Part shown: piece after piece, positions 1 to 14,341 of the stretch
Layout: each line of letters starts with the position of its first letter
Position numbering within the stretch: the first letter of the stretch is position 1
Assembly (NCBI RefSeq): GCF_022539665.2
Contig: NC_081334.1
Coordinates: 2,170,001 to 2,234,000, forward strand
DNA from: Daphnia carinata
Lineage: Eukaryota; Arthropoda; Branchiopoda; Diplostraca; Daphniidae
Length of the DNA stretch: 64,000 nt
Reading direction: 5' to 3'
The notes under the pieces: generated by a model
What the model was told of the DNA's origin: nothing
The model's input: the letters and a program-made list of their open reading frames with translations, nothing else
Databases searched by the model: none
Made by a program: the position numbers and the translations under genes

Positions 1-3000
1 CGGTGCGCAAAAAATTTTCGAATAGAAAATGCCATGGCCGGATTCTTTCGACACGTTTTTACGATGTCCACCTTATTATGATTCTCTCTCGGTCGCTTTC
101 TTATTTCCGAAAATGTTTTTAGAAATTTCAGTTTCAATTCTCTTCGTGTCTATCGTTTGTTTTTCACGCCTTTTTTTTTTTTTTTTTCGTGTGACCTCAA
201 TGAAAAACTTTTAATCTCAAACTGCATCTGGGATGAAGAGAGGACACATCACACACATTTTCTAAATGCAGAGGAAGTCCTTTTTAAATTTCCTTTAAAG
301 GCTGTAAAAAAAAAAAAAAAAAAAAAAAACTTCTTGGGAAGGAAAACGACTTGAATGCAATTCCATGTTGATTTTTGATACGGCTATATTTAACGGCGAA
401 AACTATTCTCGTCTCTGCGAGCCCGAAATTTAGGTTTCTTTTAACTCGCGTTTGTTTTGTGTTTGACTTGCAAAATAGGTCGGACCAATGGTCTGTGTAG
501 TCACGGTAGTGTCACGTTCCCCTCATACCCATGTACGCACAACGTAACAGCATAGATTTAATATAGAAGTAAAAAAAAACAAATAGAAACCCACAGATGA
601 ACACAAAAGTTCTGAAATGGGCCATCAAAAGATGCAAACTGTTGTTATACAAAGCGCAGATGGGGGGGGGGGGGAGAGAATGATACCACATAATAACACT
701 ATCCTTTCGTTCTATAAAAAAAATCTTTGCGAACATTTAAAAAAAAAAAGGGTAACAAAACAAGAGGAGACGGCCATCGATTTCGTGCAGGTTGTTTCTT
801 ATTTTGGCTCTGGCGTGTCGCTGCTGTTTCTGGTCTACTGGTCTCGCGGTCCTTGGTTCACCTATGACCAAATATCGCTGCCTCTTTTAGCCATGCCCGC
901 CTTTTCCATTCTATTTAGTTAAACGAATAAAGAAACAGAGACCCTCTTTTTTTTTTTTTTATTATTTTGCCTTCAAGGGAAAGACTTCAAAAAAAAAAAA
1001 AAAAATTTAGGTACAAATTTGGTCATCTCTCTGGCAGGGTCTTTGCATCCACTCGCTGACCGAGTAAAAACTGAACGAGATGAGGCAACAAAGAGATAAA
1101 TCATAATCAAATCAACAAGTTGAATATTTAAAGAAATGTTGAGAATGCACGTGAAAAACAAACACGAAAAACAATAGAAAAAAACAAAACATGGAGGGGT
1201 AAAATGCGGTGGGAAACGTGGTTGAAGTGAGTAGCCTACGGAAGGCCTTGCGATCGTGACGTCATTCTTGAACGATTCCTCTTTTCATGCCTCACAGTCC
1301 GTTCATCTCCATTAGTTTCTTTTAGCTTTCATGCGCCATTGGATTGTGAGGTTGTCAGTCGTGTTTCCCTCGTGCCGGGGAGTCGCCTCATTTGAAATTC
1401 ATGAATGGCCGGGCGGGCGATTGATTCCCACAGTTTAAACGGGCCGTAAGGCCTTACGCGAAAGCTACTTACCTTTTGTATACGCGCACACAACACCGTC
1501 AGGGGATGATCCATTGATAGGGGGGGGGGGGGGAAGAGCTTCTCTTTCAAATAGATGTTTAATATGCCCAAGAGTATGGAAGATGAAAGTGATATAAAAC
1601 TTGACTGCTTTCCATTATGTGTATAGAAATCGACGTTGAAGTTGATCGAACGCTCACTGGCAAACGGGAATTTAAACGTCACCCCGCCGTGCGTTGAATC
1701 ACTTGGCAGGCCGTGAAAAACTGCCCGTATATGCGCTCGTGATTGCGAGTTTCACGCATCCCGCGTTTACATCTCTCCTGGAATTTTTTTTTTTTTTTTG
1801 CTTCTAAATCTTCTCATTTATTATTTTTTTTTTATTCATTGCCCATTGCTTGTAAATACCGTGACAAGATGAAATTTAGGGTTTTTTTTTTTCTTTTTAA
1901 ATGCACGCGTGAAATAGTTTCTTTTAGCCCGCGTGATTGCTGCACGGAGTCTTAGAAAAGAGCCTGGGTCTCATTTTCAACGCGGTTGTTTTGAATGCAT
2001 ATTTTTTTTTTTTTTTTTTTTATGGTGATGATAATAGCGATCATCATCATTATGACAGTCATCAGAAGTCATTCATTTGGAAAGATATTAACGAAATTGC
2101 GCGCAACATTTCGCACTGCGCGATGGTTGTATTTATCTTTTGAGAAGTGGGGGGGGGGGGGGGGACCTTTCATCATTTTCTCGCCATGTTTTACAAGCAC
2201 AGCAGAGAGAAAAGACCATCGAGATCTTTTTTTTTTTTTTCAAGGCATTTTTATCCCATCCAAAAAAATAAATAAATAAGAATCCGAAAGCCGTTTATTA
2301 CAAGCTGAGAGAAGATTTGGGTGTGGCAAAAAATAGCGCCCTTCTTATAAAGTCTGGTTCGTCTGATTATATTCCATCGACCGGCTTTATACACTCTCGT
2401 GTCGGGAAAAAAAAAAAAAAATGTATTGGGAAATAGGACGGGGGTTTTTAAAAGAAAAAGGTGGAGCCTGTCCTATCTCGCGTTCAAGTTCTATATCAGA
2501 AAACGTACATGAGCCAGACCTGCTGCTGGTCGATGATTCCATAAAAAAAAAATAGGGAAACATTCCTAATAGAAAATTCAATAAGAGTCTACATCTATAC
2601 GGCCGATACAGTCAACTACGAAAACATCCCAGTCTAAAACAAAAAAAAAAATTCGATGCTAAGGGGTGGTTTCGTATATTCGTGTTGGAAGAAGAGATTT
2701 GGAAGGCGCCACCGTCGGTTCTAACTGGATTCAATCCAAATCATTTCAAATACCAGGGAGATATGCGTGACGAGTAAAAAACTGTTGTTTTGTTTGTTTT
2801 GTTTTTTTTTGTTCAAATTTAAATATAGAGCCGGTTATTGTCGCCGATTGGCGAAAGGATACGATAATGAATCGATGTTCAGTGTATAACGACATGAAGA
2901 GAAGACAGGGCCCCAACGGGCGATTACAAAAAAAAAAAAGAACTGGGTCGTGGAGAAACAGAATTTAAAAAAATTCCCGTGACAAACAGATTACGTGGAC

Positions 3001-3579
3001 ACACACACGAAATTTAATAAGAACGTCCGTTTTTTTTTTTTCTAAATTTCGTTAGAACGAAAAACGATCCCGCCGTTCGATGTCCGATTTGACGAGACGA
3101 TTGTATTGTTATGAAGCTGGTTCAATTAGAAACGAAAAAAAAAAAAAGTTTATATCGTTGCTTCTAAACTGGTTTTCAACCTCCCTATCCAGCTCGACTT
3201 GTTTCTCATTTTTATTATTATAATAATTATTTTTTTTTTTTTTTGTTGTTGTTCAACTCTCCATTGGCCTGTCTAACGTAAAGGACTTGAAAATCCCATT
3301 CCGTTCATGTCATGAACGCGCACTGTGTGGTGGGTTCCGAACGGCCAACTATAACTCTCTCTGTCCAGCTTTCCCGTCTCTTTATTTCACTCTGCTCGTC
3401 AAACCACAATTTTCCATTCCTTTATTGCATTAGATACGTAACGTTTTTTTTTTTTTTTTTTTAGAAGAAGAATAAATTAAATAAGAAGGGGGTATCTCCG
3501 AGTGGATGTCTCATCCATTTTCCAAACATTTTAAAAAAATCATAGAATTTGAAATTTAGTCTTTTTTTTTTTAAACCTT

Positions 3580-3720
3580 CGCCGCCGCCTTTCCTGGGCC
3601 ATGTTTGATCGCTTGATTATACTTGTCATGGCCGGCAGTGCGGCATTTAAGATAATCCTCTAGCGTAGCCTCAGGGGCGTTTGATGTGTACGTGTATAGG
3701 AAGAAGACATGCAGCTGCGT
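3580..3720 (-). other. Coding-like fragment, possible isolated terminal exon
   Basis: On the minus strand a stretch of about 40 codons ends in TAA near 3,577. It has a mixed composition (Ala, Lys, Glu, Asp, Tyr, Asn) unlike the poly-Phe/poly-Lys frames around it, and includes the peptide EDYLKCRTAGHDKYNQA. A cag that could act as a splice acceptor lies just upstream (near 3,715). I do not recognise a family and see no companion exon nearby, so this may be chance or a lone 3' exon. Confidence 0.15.
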
Positions 3721-5552
3721 GAGGACATGAACGAACGAGGAAGGCGGACGATGAGGTAATCTACCGGCCCGTTGTGCTTTTTTTTTTTTTGTTCTTTTTT
3801 GATGGAAGAAAAGAAGTCGGAGGGACGGACCAGGGGTCGAACAGCATAAAAAAAAAAAAAAAAAAAGAATCAAAAGACGAGTCTGATCGTGTGAAACAAT
3901 GGCGTCAGAGAGTCCCCCGGCTGTGTATAAACTTCGTGACGATGACGCACCATTTCTTTCTTTTTTTTTTTTTTCACCGCCCATTTTTTTTTTTTTTTTG
4001 GCCCGTCTGTCCGCCTATCTGAAAAAAAAAAAAAAAAAAAAAAAAAATTTTGACGTCACGCGAGTATTTGCACAACTCAATTTTCTGTTGGTTATAATAA
4101 AAGAGACGGCCCCCGTAGGATGACCATATGTGAATATTTCCATTTAATTAAAAAAAAAAAAAAAAAAATGTAGATCCACAACAGAAAAGAAGGCGGAGTT
4201 GATCTTTTAAAAGAATTATTTACAAGCCATCCCATTTTCGTTTTTTTCGTGATTATGTAATTCACCTAGAAATAGAACTAGGAAGGAGTGGTCTGCGCTG
4301 TCTGATGTCGGCTATAAATCAATCGGTCCGTTTGATGATGCATTGCTTCTAAACGAAGATGACGCGGCTTCAAAATGTTTGTGGTGTGCGTCTTTGCTTT
4401 CCCACCCCCCGGTTCTCGATTGGGAACCCTTTTGCCAAGCGTTTTCAAGTGGCTGCTGTGCTGCATCATCGGCCCGTGCACGCGCATATTTCACGCGATA
4501 GCGCCACGGCCCCGAACGGCCCAACTTCGCCTCTATTTGACATGAAACATGCAGCGCTCGTGTCTCTTTTTGTTTTGTTGTTTTATTTTATTTTATTTTA
4601 TTTTTTTTTTTTTGAGCTGTTGTTGTTTGCTATTGAAATCAAAGGTTGCCGTACCCAGTTTTTCCGAACCCCCTCGATGCCGCCTTTTTCTTGCGGGTCA
4701 CGTGAAAATATTTTTTTTTTTCATTTTTTAAGGGGAAAAATTGGAAGGTTTTTTATAGAGACAAGCGGCGTTGCCTATCTTTTCAAATGTTTTGATTTAT
4801 TACTGTTGTTTGATTTTTTGTTGTTTGTTGTTGTTGTTTCCTTTTGCTAAGCGTAGAGAGAAAGAAGCGTGAGGTTGGAGAACCACAAGCTCGGGGCCAT
4901 GTGCGTCTGATTTTTTTTTTTTTTTTTTTTTTTTTCTAAGGGGAAAATAACATTTCGAATAATCATAGTCGTACACAAACGAATAGAGTGAGATGACGAA
5001 AGATGCAAGAAAAAGGAGGAGGAGAAAAAAAAAAAGAAGGAGGGGGAGATTTTTTTTTTTTTTTCATCTTCTCTCCCTTTCTTTTTATATTCCTGTAAAA
5101 AAAAAAAAAACAGGCAAAAATCTCAGCAGGATTCGTAGGTTCACTTCTGGATGTCTACACAACAAAATGGAGGCAGAGCTACGAAGTCCTTCACACACAC
5201 ACACACACAAAAAAAAAAAAAAAGAAGAAGAAGAAAAGAAATATAAAAAGAGGGCGGGTGGATAGAATCTTTAAAAAGAAGAAGCCGATCTTACAATGTA
5301 TTTTTACAAAAAAAAAAAAAAAAAAAATGAGGGTCTTTTCCTCCTCTGACCGTCCGTAAGCGAAGAGAAACGACCATAGAAATCAAAGAGAGGAGGCGGC
5401 AGCCAGTGGGAGGCGCTCTAGTGTCAAAAACGGCCGTCTGGTGGTTCACGCTGAGTCAGTTCAGCTCGACCGAGTCTGAGGCTACACGTGTTTGTGTGCA
5501 GCTCGTGTCTCAGCTTTTTTTTTTTTTTTTAACACTTGTTTCGTACATCATT

Positions 5553-5554
<2 letters not shown>

Positions 5555-5583
<29 letters not shown>
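5555..5583. repeat. (GT)n microsatellite
   Basis: About 14 GT units, followed some 45 bases later by a short CA run on the same strand. Confidence 0.95.
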
Positions 5584-5587
<4 letters not shown>

Positions 5588-7118
5588 AGTTAAACTCGTG
5601 TGTGGCTCACTCGATTTTTGTGTTAAACACACACACACAAAAAAAAATTCACTGTGATCAGCAACGTGCAATTAAACCCTGTCTGCAACGTGGAACCCCA
5701 CCATTCGGAAGGGGCTAGTGATCTCTCTCTTTCTTTTTGGCTGTTGTAATGTGATTTCCAATTGTGAAAATTGGACACATTTTGTTGGGGAGGTCTGCCA
5801 TAAGCAGCTGATTTTTAATGCCCGATCGCAACTGGAATTTCGCACAATCAATCACTGAAAGAACTGGCGCCCCCCCCCCGTCTCCACGCTCGTTTTTCAT
5901 CCGTGGAAAGTTTTGACGTTCACTTGACTTTTACACGGCCGTTCAATCACAACAAGACTGGCCAAAAAGCTTCCCAACGTCTAATTCAGTTCCAGTTTTC
6001 TTCTTTCTTTTTTTTTTTTTTTTTTATTACTCTCGACCTCGTGGATCATTTTCCCTGCCTCTTTGATTGGCATTGATCAACATGAAGGCGCCAAAAGTGC
6101 CATGGCAAAGTGCTCGTTTGCCATGTTGCACATATTGATAGGCCATTACGTTGAAAGAAATTTCCAAAAATTGTTCAATTGGTCGTATAGATCAGACGTA
6201 AAAGGGCTTCGTTGTAGCCAATAGTGTCTGACAGACAAAACTCGTGTGATATTCAATCATCTTTTGAACAAAAAAAAATGCCTTCTGAAACGAAACGGAT
6301 TGGATTACCGCCCGCCAGAGCGTCTCTGCCTTCGTCCTTTCGCACTGTCGGTAAGATTTCAAATCGGCATTCGGTTTCTCCTTTTTTTTTTTTTGTTTTT
6401 TCATTTCTGAAATAGTTGAAATCGAAAACTGATGGGCTAAAAAAAAAAAGTTTGCGATCAATGTCCAAATATTTTCGATCGTTTTTCCTTTGAAAAAAAA
6501 AAAAAAGAATAAAAAGAAGACAAGACATGACGAATTGGACGTTGATGATCCCGCCTTTTTCCAGGAATGTAATTAAAAGAAAAATACCTGTGTCGCCATG
6601 CGAACCTTTTTCTTTGCCCAAATGTTTTTTTTTTGTTTTTGTTTCTGTACCTGCCTCGTAGTGACGTAGTAAACGCGTGGGGGTAGTTGGGAGTCATTGA
6701 CGGGGTGTTCTTTCTGGCCATTGGCGATGGGTATTGAAACAGGTGACACTGTTTGATTCGTCATGAAAATGTGGCCTTCTTGGAACAAGCCATAACTTTG
6801 ATGGTGAAATGCTTGTTTTTTTTTTGTTTTTTTTTTATGGCTCGTTTTTGCCAATGAAAAATGTCCCTTTTTGCCCACGCCACCAAAATGAAATGACTTG
6901 AATGACTTATCGTCCCTTCTTTTTTTCTCGGGATCTTGAGAGAGAGAGAGAGGGGGGGGGAGAGAGGTTAGTTTTTGTACTGTCCAGCGTTTTTGATAGC
7001 GAAACGTGTGTAGCCGGTGGGGGAGAAGAAAATGGGAGGACCGTCTGGTCCAGTCGGTGTAGGTTTCCCTTTTTTCTGTGTGGCGCCAGCGACATGACAG
7101 CGCCCTCCCCTCGTAGTT

Positions 7119-7123
<5 letters not shown>

Positions 7124-7149
<26 letters not shown>
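7124..7149. repeat. (CT)n microsatellite
   Basis: About 13 CT units; a shorter GA run lies upstream near 6,939. Confidence 0.95.
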
Positions 7150-10023
7150 CTGTTGCTCAATGAAACAAGTCCGTGCGTGTGTGCGTACTAATATTTGCCT
7201 ATGTGGCCCCGGCTTGAGACGTTTTGGCTACAAGGTACATACGATACGACGGGGCTTCGTTATCGCCATGCTCCCGCATTCCCCAACGACTTTCGTCATC
7301 TCGGAAAAAAAAAAAATTGTCTCGTTTTTTTTTTTATGAACGAAATTCTTTGGTTTATTTGGGGACAGATGGACTTGATGAACGAACGTTGATAAAAAGC
7401 TACAATTCTTTATTAAAAACAAGTGAACGTTTTTTTTTTTTTCGTATTATTTTCATTTGAATTTTTAAATTTCCATTTTTTTTTTAAATAGTTTTTATGT
7501 TGGGTATTGATTTCTTTATATTTTCAATGATTTGAATAAAGAATTCAATAGGCCATCACAGGGTTCACTTGTTATCGTGAGGCCGAAAACACGAGGCCAA
7601 CGTCATTATGAACAGTCCGAAAAAAAAAACAAAAAAGAAGAAAATCATTCAAAGATGTAGGCTGTTTGAAACATAAACAAGGGGCATTGAAAAAAACAAA
7701 AAAACACAGAAATTGCTTGATCATTCACTCGGTCACGAGATTCATCACGAACCGGTTTGTGTGTGGAAAGCAGTTCTCTCATCGGTCTTGAGTTAGGGGA
7801 GGAAGCTGGGCATCATTTACACACACAGTCTGATGAAATCGAAGATAACACAACTGCTGCCCAGCTATTTTCACGAGCTAATCATTTCATCGAATTTTTT
7901 GCTTTTCTCATTTCGACAGTAGATTTACATAGCGGCGTCTGTTGTTTTATCTACGAATCGTGACGTTTCGTGCCACGACTGCGGGGGTGGGCCGCCGCAC
8001 CGGGGGCTTTCATTTAAAATCGACCTGAATGAAAGACAATGCACCGCAATGCAAAAGGTCGATGTCGAGTCCATTAGAACATTTCCTCTCGCTGCGTTTT
8101 TTTTTTTTGTTTTGTTTTTCTCGAATTCTCAAATGAAATCGATCGATTATTGGGGAAAGGGAAGCCGGTTGGACACCGGGCCAACACCCACGTTTGATTG
8201 GTTCTCTTTTCCATTTCTCTAAATGGGCAAAAAAAAAAAAAGGGAAACTGAATAACAACGTCCTTATTATTTTGTTTTTTTTTTTCAAGGGCTCCATTCA
8301 AATGTTTTTTTTTCTATTTTTATTGGATTCGAAATGGCCAGCCCAACGGTCGTGTCCGCCAAAAAAAAAAAACAAAAAACAAAATCCAGTAAAGAAATAC
8401 ATGGCCCGCCGCGCCCCCTATGAGTATCAAAAGACGATCGTGATGGCATCATTAACACGCGGGCCCGTTTGCGTGAATGATGGGCGTGAAAGCGTTTTGA
8501 AACACCATTTGCTTCTTTCTTTGATTCTCTCCGTTTTTTTTAGCCAATGAAGTGGCTCTTTTGAAGTGTCAGAAGTCTATGATTATGAATTTTTATTATT
8601 ATTATTATTTTTTTTTTTTTTGAAAAGTACAGGGCGTTATACGATATCGATTTGAGAAATCAAAGTCCATTCAAACGTCATTTTGAAGATATCCCCAATA
8701 AACTAGTCACTTGATTTCAGCACATTTTCTTTTCGGAGGGTGGGAGAAACAGGAGATTGTGCCGATAGGGATCGTTGGCCAAAGATGTCAATGGCTCGAG
8801 AGATTTTTTTTTTTTTTTCGTGATATATTCCTGTTATCAGTAGCCTCACCTCTTGTCGGCTGGGCCTCTTAAAAAACAAAGTTGGAATGAGAAGGGGGGG
8901 GGGAGTACAAAAGGGCTCGTTGTAATAAGGCCCCGACACAACTGGACACTGTTACACACGTAGATATCCCGTTGAGTCGGGGAAAAAAAAAAGAAGACAA
9001 AAGCAAGAATTGAAAAAAAAAAGGAGAAACTAGTAGAAGAAGAAAAGAAGAGTCGGGTTACGTGTTGGCTGGCCCTTTCTTATTTTTTTTTTTTAAAGGT
9101 CGTCCCCCTCTTTTTTAAAATTTATTTCTCCTCTGCTCGTTTCTCCGGGACGCACGGGGGCAAGTGGAAGAACGGCCATCGGCATTTTTTGTTGTGAAAA
9201 AAAAAAAAAAAAAGGTAGAAGGGGAGAAGAAGAAACAAAAGATGGTCTGAAAAAAAAAGAAAGAAAAGAAAGTAGGGAGCGAAAGAAGAAAAAAAAGATA
9301 ACGCTCCGGCTGCTGTGTTAAGTCTTGACACGTTTTGTCAACCGTCCTACTATGGGGAGGCAACAAGTCAAAAGGGCCAATGTAATTTTTTTAAATTTTT
9401 TTAAAGGACGTTTGAATATTCTAAGGAAATAATAGGGAAGCGTGGGGGGGGGGGCCTTGTCTTGTGTAGTTTGATCTTGTTCTGCCATTCTTCACCCTCT
9501 TGTACATATCTCGTATGCATACAAAGAAGTCGAATGCAAACGATGGGGGGGGGGGAACTAACACCCAAAGTCCATCAGCTGATATGTCTTTTATTTTTAT
9601 TTATTTTTTATTTGAAATTGAATTCTGCTTGTTAATGAGTAAAGTCAATTTTTATTTTTGTTTAAGTGCGGCTTCGTTAGGAAACCCTCCCAATATGTCC
9701 ACCACTTCCGCCGGAATGACGAGCTTTTTAATCCCCGTAAGAAGACTATCAAAGGGAGGAAAGGGACGTTACGTTCTTCTTTGCTCTTATTATCAGCCAT
9801 TTTTTTTTTCTTTTAAAGATAGAAAAGGGTCATATCCTCCCCTCCCCCCCACCTGAAACTTGATGCAACACCAAAAGAAATAGAAGAAAATCCCCCCCCC
9901 CCCAGTTGATTATTCATTACCTTTATCCGGTTGGTAGAGTCCAACAACGAAAGAAGAGTTTTTATTTGGAAAACAAAAATTTATCTTTGAGTGTTTCGGG
10001 TAGGAAAAAAAATATATACAAAT

Positions 10024-10042
10024 ACACACACACACACACACA
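10024..10042. repeat. (CA)n microsatellite
   Basis: About 9-10 CA units. A short ACA trinucleotide run follows near 10,193-10,212. Confidence 0.9.
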
Positions 10043-10775
10043 GAGATATATACCTGTGTGTTTGTATATAAATAAATAAATATGCAAGGCGAGACGGACT
10101 TTTGTTGTTGCCGAGGTGAAAATGCCAAGACATGGAGAGGGACGTAGGGCAAGCTAAAAGGCCAAGGGAAAAATGATCCTTATACGTAGAAAACAACAAC
10201 AACAACAACAACACGAAACGACGTGCACGAAAGAAACAAAACAAAAAAATAAAAGGAGATGGGGTTAAAAGAAAAAAGAGAGGAGTGATGTCGGTTGTTT
10301 CTCTATCCATTCATTATATCATCCCCGGCACACACACACTAGAGAAAGAAGAGAGAGAGAGAGTAGTTTGAAAATAAAAAGAAAGGAGGGACTTTATAGA
10401 GGCAACAAATCCCGGCGGCTATAACAACAGACGAATGAAATGACTTTCGGGAAAAAAAAGAGAAAAAAAACAAAAAACTTGTCAATGAAAATAGCCAGTA
10501 AGAGAAAAAAAACACGTAAAAGGCCATGGCCTTTTAAGGGGATGGCAGCAAATGAGCAAGGAAGACGTTTGTTGTTTTGTTTTTTTTCTTCTTCTTCTTC
10601 CAGTTGTTGTTCCCATTTTCAATTTTCTTTTTTTTTTTTAAGAGTCTACGTCGCCAACCGTCTTCTGTTTTGCTTAGCGCCCACATACGTAGAAGTTCTT
10701 GACACGTCCCCAACAGGTTTCTTCTTTGTGTCAGGTGGGCGCATTTTAAGAAACAGCTGCTGCACAGTTCAACAG

Positions 10776-10806
<31 letters not shown>

Positions 10807-13800
10807 AGGGGAGTCTTTTTTTTTTTTTTACCTTATTTGGCAGAGTCCAGCACTCACGTCTTGAAACGTCTTTCACGAAAAGGCAAACATTGGTGTGGGA
10901 AATGCAGCGTAGCCAGTTTTGGTCTTTTTTTTTTTCTATTGTGATTCACGTTTTCTTTTTCAAACATCTCCGTTCAATGGATGGTAAAATGCAATTGTAT
11001 TCAAATGAGGTGCTACAATGTTGTATCACGTGTTTTTTTTTTTTTTTTTTTTTTTTAACCCCAGTAGACGTCGTTCGTTCGGCATCGAAATGAGTTGGCC
11101 ATTAGAAAGTGTGCGGCGACGTGGTCCCTTTTGAGCATTATTCAAAGAGTTCGGCTGAAATAAAAATATATAAAAAAAAAACACGCCCTTTTTTTTTTTC
11201 TGCGTGTCAACGGGCCAATCTTCTTCAAAAATGTTCCAGTGAAAGTTTAACTTCTGTCATGCGGCCAGATTTTTTTCTTTTTCAAATTCTGATTATTATA
11301 ATAATAGGAACCTCATCAAAAACGATGAAAGACTTTTTCTTTTCGTAAAGATGATGGGTCTCTCTCTCTTTGGGTGGGCCATTAGCCATTTATCTTGATG
11401 CCGCTTTCATTTCGTCGGACGAAACAATCGTCCATTTTGATTTTTTTTTTTTTTTTGAAACGTCTCATGGTTCCCGCGGCGTCGTTTTGAGTTGCAACAG
11501 ACATTTTTTTTTTTTTGGAACGCGTGATTTGTCGGGACACGGTTGAGTAACAGCTTCGTGTTGGGGTAACGAGTGTGTAACAACATCTGCGCATCGAGTA
11601 GCTCAAAAAAAAAAAAAATGCTGACTTGACAAAACAACAACAATAACAAAGAAATTGAGAGATTTTTCTAACGGAGAAGCTGGAAAAAAAACTTTCCTTT
11701 TTCTTGAATTAAAATAGAAACGGACACCGTAGCTGCGGGGGAGGCTACAGCGTCCCGTCTATTTTCATGTTTTTACCCCCCAAACAAAACAAAATTTTGG
11801 TCTGCAAAAGAGCCAAAAGTCATAAAAGAAAATTAAAAAAAAAAAAAAAAAGAAAATTGTACCGTTCCAAACAAAATTTCAAAGTGGCAACAAATGGCCG
11901 TCTCTAAGCGGGCCAAAGAAATGAGGGACAATTGACATCTGTCTTTATTATTTTTGTTGAGATGAAATAGAGTCTATCAGCGTTGTGTTCTATTCAATGG
12001 AAACATTGAATTGATTTCCCTCTGAATTTGTTTTGTACGAAACAAGCAATTCAAACGGATGACGCTTTTTTTTTTTTTTTTGTTTGGAACAAAAAAAAAT
12101 CAAGAGACTGTTCCAGACGTTGCGCTTTGCATACCCAATGAATTCAAGTTCCCCCTGCCATTTTTTTTTTTGTTTTGTTTTCCCTCTTCTCCGAAAGACG
12201 ATAAGAAACGGAAGGTTTCGAGAGTCTTTTATTTGGACTTTCCCATCTTTTCCTCTTTTCAAATTTCTCACTTTGGAAAGTTAGAAAAGGTTGAAAGGCG
12301 ACAAGACAAAAGACGGAAACGGTTGAGGCAAATATCCAAAATCAAACAGCCGAAATTCTTTTTATTTTCGAAAAATTTCTACCTTTTTTTTTTTAACGTT
12401 GGCTGACCGTAAAATAAAATTAAAAAAAAAAAATTCTATTCGACATGTTTTCCAATGGCTAAAGAGCGAGAAAGAAGAAGGCAACTGTAATAAAAGACAA
12501 CGGGATGATAACAATTAAGCAGGCCACCAATAAAAAGAATACTAATGTGCCTTCCCAACATTCGGTGGGCCTTTATTTTATTATTCATCCCTTCTTTTTT
12601 TTTTTTTCCTTATCGTGGTCATCCAATATTTGAATCTCCCCCCCTTTTCTTAAATATATTTTTTTTTTTTCAAAAGCTTGGAGCTCATTGGGCCCAGTCC
12701 AAGTTAGGAAAAAAAAAAACATGCCATACAGTATCTTTATTTTTAACTATACACACACACCACTATCATATAATGCACAAAACTTGTGTGCAGCAACTGG
12801 AAGATTTTTTTTTTTTTTTTTTTTTTTGTTGTGTGTTCCAGGGGGCTATATCATCATAGCAACGGACTCTCTTTTTTCTTTCTCAGGCTCTTGTTTGGGC
12901 TGCTGGATCGCCCCGGCCTGCAGCGTTTCAGACGCTATGACTCACATCATAAATTCAGAGCGCTTCTTATCCCCCTCTTTTTTTTTTTTTCTCTCCCCTG
13001 TTGGAAAATATATAAATTTTTTTTTAAAAAAAAAAAAAAAAAAACTTGCGTGCGTTTTCACGTTGGAAGGCGGTCCCCAACGGCATCCGTACACGGGGCC
13101 CTCCATAGAAGTTTTCACTGTGGGGGATCACGCCAGCATATGCGCTATTGTATACACACACAATGTAACGCTGCAGAACGGGGGTACGTGTATAAAGACT
13201 GTTTTTTTTTTTTTTTTTGAAAAAAAAAAAAAAAGAGAAGATGATCATGTAGAGGGACCCGTCGTGACCTCACATTCGTGGCCCTTTTTGTTCTGAATTG
13301 TTTTTTGTTTTTGTTTTTGAGACGGTACAACACCGTCTTCTTTTTTCGGCTTGTTTTCAACATTTCAGCAACGGGACGAGTGGCACACCTCCCGTTGCGT
13401 CCGAACACCGGGAGCGTGTCAACCAGGTCATCTTCTGAAATGTTCCAGTTCACACTTGTTGCGCGCCCTCCTACGGCGAATAGCGCATTTTTTTTTTATT
13501 GTTTTTTTTTTTTTGTTTTGTTTTTTCATCGAAATCAATGAGAAATGCTGATTATTTTAATGATGCGAATTGTTTTTTTTTTTGTTGAACGCAATCCCTT
13601 GCCTCCCATTTCTCTTTTTTTTTTTTTTTCGTAACACCTCTGCGTTCCACAACAATGCGTGCCTTGATTAGTGATTTATGTATACAGAAAAGAAAAAGGA
13701 AAGGGAGAAGCGATAGAATTCATCCTCCTTGTTTTTGTTTTCCATGCGCAGCGGATGGCTGTTATTGGGTGGCGTGATCTTTCAGATCACGCCAACTGCC

Positions 13801-14197
13801 AGGTGCGCTCCGTGCGTGCAGACATCGTCCCCCCCCCCCCCGTCCGCCTTTCTCTTCATGTGCGCTCGCGCGCATGGCTTTTTGATTTTCTAATCATCTC
13901 TGCCCCGCTAATCAGATGGACTAGAAGAGCATCTCCCTCAATTCGAGGAAGAAAAGATGGCGCTTCACGATCCCCCCCCCCCCCAATCGATATTTCGAAG
14001 AACATCCATCACACGAACGGTGGATATGCTTTTCATTGGAAAAAAAAAAAATCAGAATGTTTCTCTAGAGCCAAAGGGGAGGATGGAATATTCATAAACT
14101 ATTGGGAAAAAAAAAAAAAAAACGGATCGCTTTTGGGAATGGTTGGAGCTTTTCGAGTGACGGGTGGGTGGGGCTCACGAGGCTTCAGGTTCTATGT

Positions 14198-14198
<1 letters not shown>

Positions 14199-14238
<40 letters not shown>

Positions 14239-14239
14239 G
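14199..14239. repeat. (GA)n microsatellite
   Basis: About 20 GA units with one AA interruption, roughly 100 bases upstream of the first candidate TANC exon. A GAGA-factor-type promoter element is possible but is only inference. Confidence 0.95.
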
Positions 14240-14341
14240 TAAACGAGAAAGAGATGGATATAAACGGTGCTGCTTATAACACAAACACACTTTCTACATC
14301 ATAAGAAAAACGGGCGTCTATCTGTATCCGGCGATCGCATA

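Larger units (their letters stand above)
1..14341. other. Gene-poor, homopolymer-rich region upstream of TANC/rols
   Basis: No exon can be supported here. The stretch is dominated by A and T homopolymers of 9-28 bases recurring roughly every 100-200 bases, G or C runs of 8-16 bases (for example near 661, 1,521, 2,149, 9,891 and 13,830), and dinucleotide repeats. The open frames seen are mostly translations of these tracts (poly-Phe, poly-Lys), so they are not called as genes. The position, directly 5' of a large signalling gene, suggests upstream regulatory sequence or large 5' introns; that is inference. Confidence 0.7.

Noticed and set aside
617-922. Plus-strand frame of 101 codons with a hydrophobic end
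   Set aside because: It starts inside repeat sequence, spans a G run and an A run, and has no recognisable family or splice context; likely chance.
4359-4850. 163-codon plus-strand frame
   Set aside because: Its second half is translated T-rich sequence (poly-Phe/Leu/Val) and the first half has no recognisable domain.
6573-7160. 195-codon minus-strand frame
   Set aside because: Built from GA/CT and A/T repeats (Arg/Glu and Lys runs); no domain.
10440-11093. 217-codon plus-strand frame
   Set aside because: Mostly poly-Phe, Ser and Lys from homopolymers.
13671-14279. 202-codon plus-strand frame
   Set aside because: Crosses C runs, A runs and the GA microsatellite; ends in Arg/Glu repeats; not protein-like.
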